Below are positions 9,203 to 17,794 of a stretch of DNA of 19,680 bases, piece after piece (position 1 is the first letter of the stretch; every line of letters starts with the position of its first letter). The stretch is taken from positions 1-19,680 of the forward strand of contig MU602902.1 in assembly GCA_025201865.1 (NCBI GenBank), given 5' to 3'. The notes under the pieces are model-generated. The model did not search any database. It was not told where the DNA came from and saw only the letters and a program-made list of their open reading frames with translations. Source of the stretch: Ramicandelaber brevisporus. Taxonomy: Eukaryota; Kickxellomycota; Ramicandelaberales; Ramicandelaberaceae. The position numbers and the translations under genes were made by a program.

Positions 9203-11104
9203 ATGGAGGTGTGCAATTCTCACTTCCTTGCTCTATCTCCATCGTCTCAATTTTTCAGTAACAAGAAGCAAGTCAATCCATCATTAACACCAGCAGTAGC
9301 AGCAGTACGAGGAGGAGGAGTAGGAGTAGGAGTAGGAGTAGGAGGCGGCGGAGTATCTCGTCAAAAGAGGCGATCGTTTATGGATATATTTTCACCATTT
9401 GCACTTGCTGTAGTCAGCGGAGGAGGAGGTGGAGCACATCTTCTGGCTACTCATAACCATTCATCTGACTTGGTCTCCATAATGAACACACCTGAGCCCT
9501 ATCCACAGCATCAGCAGCAACAGCAACAGCAGCATACCTCAGCAACAGGAGTGATTGATAGTACAAAGCACCATCAACCCCAGCACCAGCACCAACAACA
9601 GCGTGGTGGAAATGTAGCAGAAGAACAGCCGAGAAAGCGACATTCAATGTTCAACTTTAGTGCATTAAGAAACAAACTTTCGCTTGGCAAATTCTTTGGT
9701 CTCGGTTCGACTGCTCAGTCTCAATCAAACCAACTAGATCCAACTACAACTGCTGCTGCTGCTGCCGCTGGAGCTCCTGGAGCTGCTGCAATTACTGGAC
9801 AACGCCATGCGAGGAGTCTATGGAGATCAGCTACGGTTGGCGATGGTAGAGTTCCTCAGTCTCAGTCTCAGTCTCAGTCTCAACAGCAACAGCAACAGCA
9901 ACATCAACAGCAACAGCCTACTGGTGCTGCAATCCATGCTCCAGTCCAAGGTCATTCTCGAAGACAATCTGCCAATGTGCTTGGAGCATATAATGCAACA
10001 TCTACTGGGATGGTGGTGTCTCCATTGGCTGCGGCTGATAATCAGATTGACCAATCGAATGCAAAGATGATGGTTAATCAAGAAGGCAACAAAGCAAGAA
10101 TGGATGAAAAACTAACTACTGGACCTGCAGCTAACAACAATAACAATGTAGATGGACAGAGAAATCGGCACTCAAGAGCAGGAAGTATATTGCAAGCTTC
10201 GATTAGAAAGCTACTCAGTGTACGTGGGCCTGCCTCTGGGTTTTCTTCATTTAGTGGAGAAGAATCGTATATTGATCCGGTCAGTGGGAATAAAGTGACA
10301 GTGGTTCTATTGACTAAAAATAATTTGGAACAGTATACAAGCAGTATTCCTACAATGAAGGAAAGCAAATCAGAAAGAGTTGAAAAGTATATTTTGAATC
10401 AAAGAATGCATTTGTTCAGTAATGATATTGAAATGGATGATGAATCGTATATGGTTTCTACTATTGGCTACACTGCCCCAATCTATCCACTTAATAACAA
10501 CAGTAACTCTCCCGACAGCCAGCCGGTCAACACTGACAACACTTCCAAATCAGACGAAAACAACGCCGATGACGATGCAAACGATCAGGTCACCAACTCA
10601 GAGAATGCCTGTGTCGATGATGCAATTTACCCGAGTAGAACTGATGTTGCAGTCACAGCAGCAGCAGCAGCAGTAGTAGTCGCAGGCACCGGGCTTTCTC
10701 CACTCATTGAGCATTCAGATTCATCAGTCCATTCTAGAGATGTCATTGATAACGAGGTAGTTGCTCTAGATGCTCAGAGGAAACACAATGATAATGAAGA
10801 AGTGGAAGATGAAGACTCGGCATCATCAGTTCAATGGAGACCAGCCAATGTAGCTATGCCACAGGAACAACAACAGCAGCAACAACAGCCACAGCAGCAA
10901 TCACCAGCACCCACTCGACTAAGAAACAAGAAGAAATCTCAGCAAATGAATGAATCGAATGATGCATTTTGGGATGACAATCCACTCAACTATGGAAATG
11001 TTAATAATACGGAAGCCGACAATTCTAGACCATCCTCTTATCCAGTCAATATGACCATTGAAATGGCTCTAGGAGAATCCTGTTCAAATGATACTAACAC
11101 TTAA
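9203..11104 (+). CDS. Unrecognised Q/N/S-rich fungal protein
   Basis: A 633-residue open frame from ATG 9203 that I cannot assign to a family. The N-terminal half is mostly low complexity: a GV-repeat (from the GGAGTA repeat), His/Gln runs near 100-130, QS dipeptides then polyQ near 218-240. Within it are short basic patches with basophilic-kinase-like sites: RKRHS at about 148, SRRQS at about 252, RHSRAGS at 322. A compact segment at about 321-430 looks like the real folded or conserved part (ASIRKLLSVRG, then EESYIDPVSGNKVTVVLLTK and SERVEKYILNQRMHLF). The C-terminal third is acidic and N/Q-rich, ending with a potentially conserved DDNPLNYGN stretch. No signal peptide or membrane segment is seen. 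A cag at 9258-9260 preceded by a T run could be a splice acceptor, so the first 20 or so residues are uncertain. Confidence 0.7.
   Translation: MEVCNSHFLALSPSSQFFSNKKQVNPSLTPAVAAVRGGGVGVGVGVGGGGVSRQKRRSFMDIFSPFALAVVSGGGGGAHLLATHNHSSDLVSIMNTPEPYPQHQQQQQQQHTSATGVIDSTKHHQPQHQHQQQRGGNVAEEQPRKRHSMFNFSALRNKLSLGKFFGLGSTAQSQSNQLDPTTTAAAAAAGAPGAAAITGQRHARSLWRSATVGDGRVPQSQSQSQSQQQQQQQHQQQQPTGAAIHAPVQGHSRRQSANVLGAYNATSTGMVVSPLAAADNQIDQSNAKMMVNQEGNKARMDEKLTTGPAANNNNNVDGQRNRHSRAGSILQASIRKLLSVRGPASGFSSFSGEESYIDPVSGNKVTVVLLTKNNLEQYTSSIPTMKESKSERVEKYILNQRMHLFSNDIEMDDESYMVSTIGYTAPIYPLNNNSNSPDSQPVNTDNTSKSDENNADDDANDQVTNSENACVDDAIYPSRTDVAVTAAAAAVVVAGTGLSPLIEHSDSSVHSRDVIDNEVVALDAQRKHNDNEEVEDEDSASSVQWRPANVAMPQEQQQQQQQPQQQSPAPTRLRNKKKSQQMNESNDAFWDDNPLNYGNVNNTEADNSRPSSYPVNMTIEMALGESCSNDTNT
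9317..9340 (+). repeat. (GGAGTA)4 repeat coding for Gly-Val dipeptides
   Basis: Four perfect GGAGTA units near the N terminus of the unrecognised protein. They encode alternating Gly-Val and are flanked by further GGA/GGC codons. Confidence 0.85.
9857..9880 (+). repeat. (CAGTCT)4 repeat coding for Gln-Ser dipeptides
   Basis: Four perfect CAGTCT units run straight into a CAA/CAG polyglutamine tract (9881-9917). Confidence 0.85.
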
Positions 11105-11141
11105 CTTAGCTTAACCTAGCCTAACCTAACTTAACCTAACA
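11102..11141. repeat. 5-bp TARCY array (TAACC-like, complement of TTAGG)
   Basis: Eight consecutive pentamers follow TAACT, TAGCT, TAACC, TAGCC, TAACC, TAACT, TAACC, TAACA. The first contains the stop codon of the preceding gene. The complement is a degenerate TTAGG/TTAGC array resembling a telomere-type repeat. Because the period is 5 bp and each unit begins TAA or TAG, the array puts stop codons in all three plus-strand frames. Confidence 0.8.
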
Positions 11142-11406
11142 TTAATCAATCACTTTACTTTACTTTTTTAACAATGAAAAAGAGAAGAGAGAAGCGAAAG
11201 CCTCGTGTCTGCCGTGTAAAAGCAAGCTACACGAGAGTCAGGTACCTCCGCCTGGATTCTCTCTCTCTCTCTCTGGAAATTCTTCACTGGAGTCCGCCTT
11301 TTTTCTTTTGCAAACTCACACAGCATACAGTACAAACGATAGAGACTGAAAGAGAACTCGACGAAATACGGAAGACGAGCGACAAAAGACGAACGAAGGA
11401 AGACAG
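11105..11406. promoter_or_regulatory. Intergenic region upstream of the coiled-coil gene
   Basis: After the pentamer array come a T-rich stretch, a CT repeat (11259-11274) and an A/G-rich leader (gaaagagaactcgacgaaatacgg) reaching the ATG at 11407. A 78-codon open frame (11174-11410) overlaps the next start and reads as K/R-rich leader sequence. I do not support it as a gene. Confidence 0.45.
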
Positions 11407-12561
11407 ATGAGAGTGCCTACAGGCGATGAAGACAGCCTCCTGAGCGGAGAGCAGAGCACTGCAGGTACAAGCAATAACACTGCAACGACTCATCAGCTTC
11501 CTGGAGGGTATGCACCAGTTACATCTTCAGGGCATGTGCTGCTCCAGCCTCCAGCACAAGGGCTACTGCCAACAGCACCAATGACTCAAGCCAGGCTAAA
11601 CGAATTAGTGGAGAAGAGGATTCCTCAGTATAAAGAGGGATTCCCGAAATATAAAGAGTCGATTGATGAAGCAATTGCACTATCGAGAGCTTATAGTCTG
11701 GCTGTTAGAAAGATGCACTTATACGAGAAGGAGGCTGCGACTGTTTACTCTAAGTTGGATGCACAGAGAGTAGTGGCTAAACAGCAGCAGCAGCAGCAGC
11801 AGAATAGCAATGGCGAGAGTGAAGCTATAAGTTCAGATAAAGGTGAGAACGGCAATGCTTCAGAATTTGCCAATTTATTAATGAAGCAGAGCACAAGTTC
11901 ACTCGGAGCGGCAGAGGTGTTTATGGATAGACAAAATGTAATACTAACGGAGCCAATTAAACAAATGAGAGAAGTAGCAACTGATATGGAAAGAGTATTT
12001 GGTGAATTAGACACTTTGCAGCGGAACTATGATGAATTGGCAAATCAAGCCAAAAAGAACGACAGCAAAGATCACGACAGTAACAGCAATAATAGCACTG
12101 CTGCCACTGGTAAAGAAAGAGACTCTATTGACTCTACATCCCCTCATTCTGCAAACAACAGCAGCAATAACAACAATAATAACAATAATAGCAATAGTAA
12201 TGAATACCGTGCATCCACTAATCCGCATTCGCTATTAACAGCCGGCACATTAACTACCGAGAGCAACATCATGCACCTCAGAATGCGTACCGCAGCGATA
12301 GCCAGAGACAGAGTGCAAAACCATGTTCTTCAATATTTCCCAATTGTGCTTAACTCACGTACTGGTCATTTGGCTCCATCCATTGAGGTTATGGCCAAAG
12401 CCCATCAACATCACTTCTCTCAATCGGAACATAATTTGCGCAACTTACTCAACACTACTAAGCATGATCAATCTAATGAAGCATCATCGCCACACACTCT
12501 CTCCTCTCAGCTCAACCCAATCATGTCCAAGATCCGTGAACTGAACATTTGTCAAGCTTAA
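11407..12561 (+). CDS. Coiled-coil protein, possible BAR/I-BAR-like membrane binder
   Basis: A 384-residue protein with no intron. Three helical, charged segments can be seen: 59-128 (ARLNELVEKRIPQYKEGF...AIALSRAYSLAVRKMHLYEKEA), 153-218 (MDRQNVILTEPIKQMREVATDMERVF...TLQRNYDELANQ) and 285-348 (IMHLRMRTAAIARDRVQNHVLQYFPIVL...MAKAHQHHFSQSEHNLRNLL). Q-rich and N/S-rich linkers separate them, including a 7-Gln run and an SN repeat. The order, with a mid helix carrying an (I/V)xEPIK-like start and a last helix with FPIVL and AHQHHF, resembles BAR-type proteins such as FAM92 or yeast Ivy1. This is similarity of shape only. The protein could be another long coiled-coil family. No transmembrane segment or signal peptide is seen. 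It is tandem with the Ctf4 gene, but 276 bp apart, so probably transcribed separately. Confidence 0.75.
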   Translation: MRVPTGDEDSLLSGEQSTAGTSNNTATTHQLPGGYAPVTSSGHVLLQPPAQGLLPTAPMTQARLNELVEKRIPQYKEGFPKYKESIDEAIALSRAYSLAVRKMHLYEKEAATVYSKLDAQRVVAKQQQQQQQNSNGESEAISSDKGENGNASEFANLLMKQSTSSLGAAEVFMDRQNVILTEPIKQMREVATDMERVFGELDTLQRNYDELANQAKKNDSKDHDSNSNNSTAATGKERDSIDSTSPHSANNSSNNNNNNNNSNSNEYRASTNPHSLLTAGTLTTESNIMHLRMRTAAIARDRVQNHVLQYFPIVLNSRTGHLAPSIEVMAKAHQHHFSQSEHNLRNLLNTTKHDQSNEASSPHTLSSQLNPIMSKIRELNICQA

Positions 12562-12596
12562 TTATATACCCTCCCTTTTTACTTTTACTTTTACCT

Positions 12597-12627
<31 letters not shown>

Positions 12628-12837
12628 CAATCAATTCTATAGTTTGATTGACTCAAATACTAGTTGTTTATTTGTTTGCCTTCCCAGTTTGTTCTCGTTG
12701 CTTCAATCTCTCTCCTTTGTGGATTTTTTTTTCTCTCTTGTTATTTATTTTGAAAAAGAAAACAAACAGAAATCAACACAGCACAACACAACACAGAGAA
12801 GAGTGAGAGCGAGAGCGTGTTTGTGTATATATACGAG
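12562..12837. promoter_or_regulatory. Leader/promoter of the Ctf4-like gene with (TTTCAC)5
   Basis: Five perfect TTTCAC units lie at 12601-12630. They are followed by T-rich sequence, an ACACA-rich purine stretch (12775-12800) and a tatatata run ending just before the ATG. That run is too close to the start to be a usual TATA box. No gene is seen. Confidence 0.5.
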
Positions 12838-15800
12838 ATGGATTTTGCACCAAGCTCAGTGTTGATTGCGCAAGAAGGACGTACCGTAGCGACGTTTACA
12901 GCAGACTGCGAGTATATAGCGAGCGGCGGAGCCAGTGGAGTTGTTCAGCTCTTTCAAGTTGGTTCAGATGGAGGGTTGGAGTCTACAGATGTGCAACCAG
13001 TTGACACACTCTCTTCTATTTGTGATATTGCAAGTGTACACAACAGTAAGAATAGTAACAAAAACAACAGCAATAGCAATGGCAATAAGAGTGAGAGTGG
13101 TAATGATAATGGATATTGGCTGATTGCAGCTCTAGAAAACGGACTTGTAAAATTATATAGAGGGCCATCGCTTAGTTTCGAATGTACATTGATGAGATGC
13201 AGTTTACCTGCAAAATGCATTGCAATCTCTCCTGATAGTAGATTTATTGTCGTGGGATCAGATGATCGTCATGTTAGAGTAATTAGTGTATCTGATTTGG
13301 AGAATATTTCTAAAAAAAGTAACAATAATAACAATGAGAATGACAATGACAATGACAATGACAATGAGAATGGAGAAGATGATGAGTCTAAAATTGAGTT
13401 GATTGAGCTGTCACCTTTAGATGGATCTCCAAAATGCATTTCAATTAACTCAAATGGAACTAGAATGGCTATAATTACTGATAGTGGATCGTTACTTGTA
13501 TATCAGGTTAATAGAGCAAACAATGATTCCAATGTCAAATTTAACATTGAAAAGAGTATGCGCAAATTTTCACCATCAACCTTAACTTCTAAGTACAACG
13601 TGAGCATTAAGTGGCATCCAGTTAATCCAAATATATTGGCATGTTCTAATATTAATGGCGGAGTAGTTGTATTGGAATCTACACAGTCCACTTGGTCTAC
13701 TAAATTTGTGCTTGGAATTGGAGCACCCACTCCGATTGTATCCACCATAGATTGGAAGTTAATTGAAACAAGTAATAAAAATAATGGTAGTAAGAAGATT
13801 GTGTTTCTTGCAGCTGGATTGGTTGATGGCCAGCTGGCCATTTGGAATGTGGAAACGCAATCCTTTGTTACTAAATATAAATTAGATTCAGATTCATCCT
13901 TCAATCAAATAGTGTGGCATCCATCATCTAATTCACTATTGGCTTCTGACGATACTGGTCAGCTATTGCTGTGGGAATCTGTAACTGATCACTTGATTGC
14001 ATCATCCAGTAATTTTAATACTAACAATGAGCATGGAGATGTTGACGATGACGATGATGATGCCATGTGGGCTAATGGAGTTAATATTGATGAATTAGAT
14101 GGTGATGTGGCTACTGCACCACTCTCTGGCAATTCAAACAATAACATTCACAGTAAATCATCCAAATTGAATCCTCAAGCTGACATTCGACCACAGAAAT
14201 TACGTGATTCAGCCAATGTTAAAAATAAACAAAACTCACTCAAAAAATCAACAGCACGCGATGGAGGTAATGGTGATCCCGAAGAGGATGATGATGATGA
14301 AGGAGAACTCATTGAAGATAACCCGCAGACTGATAGTGAAGAAGAAGAAGGTGGAATCAATAATGGTGGAAATGGCTCTGATCTTGACGACTTTATTGAA
14401 TACGATGATAATGATAACGATAATGACGATGATCGTCCCATCAAACCACGTCCTTCTTCCACTTCCTTTTCTTCATCTCAGTCATCAATGCGTAAATCTC
14501 AGAGATCAAAATCTCGCTCAGAAAGTGCAACAGAGTCATTGGCATATCTACGTGGAAAAGCTTCATCGTTCTCAAGCAAAATGGCTGCCATTCATCCAGG
14601 ATCTACACCGTGGCTTCCAGGTTCAAATAAGAGATATATGTGCATTAACTTGATTGGTTCAATTACTTGTATAGATCATGGCTCGCATCACTCAATTAGT
14701 ATAGAGTTTCATGACAAGAGTGTCCATCGAGATATTCAGTTCACAGATTATAGCGGAATATCAATGGCTTATCTGAGCACTGATGGAGCGTTATTCGCCA
14801 CTTCTGGTAAGCTATCAGACGGTGAATCATTGGCCACTCTATCGTACCGATCGCATTCTGGATGGTCTTCAAATGGCGACTGGTCTATTGAAATGCTACC
14901 TGGTGAATATATTAATAACATTGCTCTAACCAACGGTCATGCTGTAGTGGCCACCTCTCTAAACTATTTGCGTGTATTCACGTCTATTGGTGGAATTCAG
15001 CGTGGTCTAATTAGTTTGCCTAATCAGATACTGTGCTTGGCTACTGCATCTTCTGGTGATGAGCTGGCTGTCATCCAATCAAACCATAGCAATGAGTTAA
15101 TAGTCAGCACTTTCCAACTGATGCACAGAGCTGCGTTTCCTCTTCGTCGTAGCATTAAATGTGAGGATGTTAAAATAGCCACAAGTCCAGGTAGTGCGCT
15201 AACTTGGGCAGGATACATTGAGGATGGAGGCGCATTATGTACGTTTGACAGTGTGGGTGTATTGCGTGTTTTGCACTCTCAGTCTAATTGCTGGATTCCA
15301 ATTTACTTTGACAGTAATAATATCAAATCAGGCAAATGTAATCATTTTGCAATTGGGTTAGCTGAGGGTGTTTTATTCACTATCAAGCTGGCTAGTGGTT
15401 CACGCTATCCCTCTCATCCATTACCTGCTTTATCTGAACTAAAAGTAAGCTTACCGTTCACCAATCCAAAAGATCCATCCACCATTCATGAAGAACAGCT
15501 GGCTCAGTCTGCAATTTCATCTGATATTTTGGGATATTCTGCACGTGATCAAGTATCAAAAGACAATCGTAATTCTGAACATGACAAGTTACTCTTGCGC
15601 ATATTCCAACAAGCATGCGTCTCCGAGCGTCAAGAACGTGCGCTGGAGATTGCTTCAATGTTTATAAATCCAAAGGGTATCGAGCTGGCTGAAGTACTGG
15701 CCCAGCGTGCTGGTTTACACGGGCTAGTCGAGCGTCTACAGCATTTACAAGATGCCGTGCGCTCCAATGAACTTCCCATCGAACGTGTCTACAACGATGA

Positions 15801-16275
15801 TAATGGTAATGACAATGGCGATGTTGGTGATGATGACAGTGCAATTAGTAATGAAGATGATGGTGCCACTGAAGAGAATCGTCATATAATTCGGCAAAAG
15901 CAAAAGGAAGTCAGAATGCTGCGCGAAGTCAATCCTTTGAAAACATCTGCCAACCAGTCAGCATCTCGCAGCAGTGCATCTATTGAAGCCCAGCAGGCTA
16001 AGCAACCCGCATTATCTCGCCGCTCAATCAATCCATTTGCCGCTCCAGCTGGATCTGTTCCAGATATTAACACCAACCATGACGACTCTGATAGTGAGCA
16101 AACTGGAGTATTTGATGGAATCAGCTCCGTGCTGGCAGAACCAAAGCGTAAAGAAGTGGGCAAGACTGCCTCATTTGGAACAGGGCAAGATGTCGCAGCT
16201 GGTGCCAAGCGTGGCCGTCAAAGTGTTTTAGGCAACTTTGGCAAAGCCATTGCAAAGAAGCCACGCAATGATTAG
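12838..16275 (+). CDS. Ctf4 / Mcl1 / WDHD1 replisome adaptor
   Basis: A 1145-residue homologue of the trimeric adaptor that couples the CMG helicase to DNA polymerase alpha and supports sister-chromatid cohesion in the nucleus. The frame is open to a GTG at 12817, but the first ATG is 12838 (MDFAPSSVL). The N-terminal part is a WD40 region (about 20-380; FIVVGSDDRHVRVISV, SIKWHPVNPNILACS, LVDGQLAIWNV, LLLWESV) interrupted by N/D-rich insertions. An acidic Asp/Glu-rich linker spans about 475-534. The SepB/Mcl1-middle domain starts near 591 (PWLPGSNKRYMCINLIGSI) with the FHDKSVHRDIQFTDY block, then the helical part (DKLLLRIFQQACVSERQERALEIASM, about 916-972) and a conserved SINPFA near 1064. 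The tail is basic. The animal HMG box is absent, as in fungi. Third positions are AT-rich. No intron is seen. Confidence 0.93.
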   Translation: MDFAPSSVLIAQEGRTVATFTADCEYIASGGASGVVQLFQVGSDGGLESTDVQPVDTLSSICDIASVHNSKNSNKNNSNSNGNKSESGNDNGYWLIAALENGLVKLYRGPSLSFECTLMRCSLPAKCIAISPDSRFIVVGSDDRHVRVISVSDLENISKKSNNNNNENDNDNDNDNENGEDDESKIELIELSPLDGSPKCISINSNGTRMAIITDSGSLLVYQVNRANNDSNVKFNIEKSMRKFSPSTLTSKYNVSIKWHPVNPNILACSNINGGVVVLESTQSTWSTKFVLGIGAPTPIVSTIDWKLIETSNKNNGSKKIVFLAAGLVDGQLAIWNVETQSFVTKYKLDSDSSFNQIVWHPSSNSLLASDDTGQLLLWESVTDHLIASSSNFNTNNEHGDVDDDDDDAMWANGVNIDELDGDVATAPLSGNSNNNIHSKSSKLNPQADIRPQKLRDSANVKNKQNSLKKSTARDGGNGDPEEDDDDEGELIEDNPQTDSEEEEGGINNGGNGSDLDDFIEYDDNDNDNDDDRPIKPRPSSTSFSSSQSSMRKSQRSKSRSESATESLAYLRGKASSFSSKMAAIHPGSTPWLPGSNKRYMCINLIGSITCIDHGSHHSISIEFHDKSVHRDIQFTDYSGISMAYLSTDGALFATSGKLSDGESLATLSYRSHSGWSSNGDWSIEMLPGEYINNIALTNGHAVVATSLNYLRVFTSIGGIQRGLISLPNQILCLATASSGDELAVIQSNHSNELIVSTFQLMHRAAFPLRRSIKCEDVKIATSPGSALTWAGYIEDGGALCTFDSVGVLRVLHSQSNCWIPIYFDSNNIKSGKCNHFAIGLAEGVLFTIKLASGSRYPSHPLPALSELKVSLPFTNPKDPSTIHEEQLAQSAISSDILGYSARDQVSKDNRNSEHDKLLLRIFQQACVSERQERALEIASMFINPKGIELAEVLAQRAGLHGLVERLQHLQDAVRSNELPIERVYNDDNGNDNGDVGDDDSAISNEDDGATEENRHIIRQKQKEVRMLREVNPLKTSANQSASRSSASIEAQQAKQPALSRRSINPFAAPAGSVPDINTNHDDSDSEQTGVFDGISSVLAEPKRKEVGKTASFGTGQDVAAGAKRGRQSVLGNFGKAIAKKPRND
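13339..13362 (+). repeat. (AATGAC)4 repeat coding for Asn-Asp dipeptides
   Basis: Four perfect AATGAC units followed by one AATGAG lie inside a loop of the Ctf4 WD40 region, giving alternating Asn-Asp. Confidence 0.85.
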
Positions 16276-16901
16276 ACCAGTACTAATATCTTTAATATAT
16301 ATGTTTAAACAACTACTTTACATTTATCAGTGTTTTTTTTATCAGCTTCTAACTATATAGGGAGAATTGTAAAGTGATTCAACCTGGAACGATATTGTGA
16401 CCAGTCGATGTGGAATAGTATGGTCTAATGGCAATTTCCATTCTCTCACATGAGCAGAAAAGGAGAGTAGTTGCCAGCACTTACGCCGGACGATTCACAG
16501 CAGCAATACATACTCAGAGTAGCAGTTTTCCAGTCCGTCGTTCCCAGATGCTGACTCGATGCGATTGTGGTGAGAATAGTTGAATGCGAGTTCCAGTAGC
16601 AGCAACTGAATGCTCTACGATACCACATGCAACATAGTTCATCACCTGCTCTTCTCAGAAGACAATCGCCATCAGCCCACTCAAACCTGTGAGAGCCGAT
16701 TCATTCATTGTGACTCGGTCTCAGATTATCATTGCGCTTTCTCGTGTCAATCTGTTCTAAAGCGTTCGCTGTTCACTGTTGACTACATGATTACTTCCTG
16801 ATAGTCATAAACTAAACTTCTTTCAGGCAGACCAGTTCGATCTACTTCACCCGCCTTTTTCACTAGCTATCAATCGAAACTTTTACATCCATAATCCAGA
16901 A
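16276..16901. promoter_or_regulatory. Upstream region of the secreted cysteine-rich gene (duplicated at 19.1-19.6 kb)
   Basis: No gene is seen. From about 16452 the sequence shares scattered blocks, in the same order, with 19097-19630: gagcagaaaaggagag at 16452 and 19097; cccagatgctgactcgatgc with cccagttattgactcaacac; actgaatgctc with gctgaatgctc; tagttcat...atcagcccac with gagttcat...atcagcccaa; and caggcagacc at 16824 and 19551. Each copy of the last block lies 76-78 bp before its ATG, preceded by a pyrimidine run and a CTAAA/CTAAC, so it could be the acceptor of a 5' leader intron. Confidence 0.6.
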
Positions 16902-17518
16902 ATGAAATTCTCATTTGTTCTCCTTTTTATCGTTCTGGTGGGATGTGATTGTGCTCGAGTTGGCACCCCATTGGCTTGCGCGGGAGAAAACTGCAAAGAC
17001 GGCGAACTCGAACGATTTAACGAGTGTTTCGAGCTGGAAAAAGTTGGCCCATGTTCCGACTGCGTGATGGGCATCAAGAACAAAGATAGAAGTGTGAGGC
17101 ACCTCCACGGAGTGGGTTTTAGCGGAACAACGGAAATAGATTCAGGATAAGCAACACACAATATTTTAAAAGAAAAGACAACCCTCACTTTAGGCTTTGT
17201 CCATACCACAGCTAGAGCGCCTCAACAGATAAGGTTTGCAGAAGCCTCGAAGACTGTGCGACAGACGGAAATGAGATATGCCTCCAAAAAAGAACAGGTG
17301 GATGTATATTTTGTGAGCCGTGGGTTGTCAGGGGAAAGGGATGATAACACTAGTCTTACTACTACACACTTTATTTTTAATCGTTTCGTTAACCTTCTTG
17401 ATCAAACCGAGCTAACGTCGTAGTCTCGCAATTTGATTATGAATGTCCAAAGAGGTGCCACTGCCGACGGTCAACGGGCAAATGCATCGGAAATGACATT
17501 GATAGTCAATGCTGGTGA
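16902..17518 (+). CDS. Candidate secreted cysteine-rich protein, three-exon model
   Basis: ATG 16902 opens MKFSFVLLFIVLVGCDCA, a clear signal peptide. The unspliced frame stops at 17150, but cysteine-rich segments continue downstream in other frames. My model joins 16902-17093, 17216-17312 and 17424-17518. Both introns start GTGAG and end TAG (GTGAGG...GCTAG and GTGAGC...CGTAG). Phases agree (0 and 1), and a CTAAC branch site precedes the last acceptor. The result is 127 residues with about 14 cysteines after the signal. Exons 1 and 2 look like repeats of one module (C-x4/5-C-x7-10-C-x7/8-C-x2-C). Uncertainties: the exon 2 donor at 17313 splits a Cys codon of a CxxC pair, read-through of that intron would end at 17344 with the CxxC intact, and a further intron 17515-17604 is phase-compatible. 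No family is recognised. Secretion is inferred from the signal peptide. Confidence 0.55.
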
Positions 17519-17794
17519 ACATTGATACAAACGGACAAAGTGACCAAGAGATTGAAACTAAACGAAGGCCGCATGCTACAAGAAACCAACACTGGCGTTG
17601 TCAGCATGAAGCCAATTGAAACCACTGCAAACTAATATACTTGTCCTTGTCCTTTTCATTTTTCCCTTTTAATTTCTCCTTCTAACTTTTCCATCGAACA
17701 ACGATGACGATGCTTGAATATGGATAATGGAGTTGGTTTACAGATACAAAAGGTGTGTTTATCTTTTTTTTAATGTGCGCCACCCAATTGGCGG
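17519..17794. other. Intergenic spacer between two cysteine-rich loci
   Basis: Mostly AT- and CT-rich (tgtccttgtccttttcatttttccc). The first 117 bases could include a last exon of the secreted gene (17605-17635, ending TAA) if the optional third intron is real. On the minus strand, ATTAAA near 17768-17773 could serve the 41-residue ORF at 17795-17920. Confidence 0.35.

Noticed and set aside
11102-11141. Pentamer array as a chromosome end.
   Set aside because: Normal genes continue on both sides and the array is only 40 bp, so it is not a telomere. It is kept only as an internal repeat.
11174-11410. 78-codon frame overlapping the start of the coiled-coil gene.
   Set aside because: It is K/R/S-rich leader translation and ends just past the next ATG. 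At most it is an upstream ORF, with no evidence of a product.
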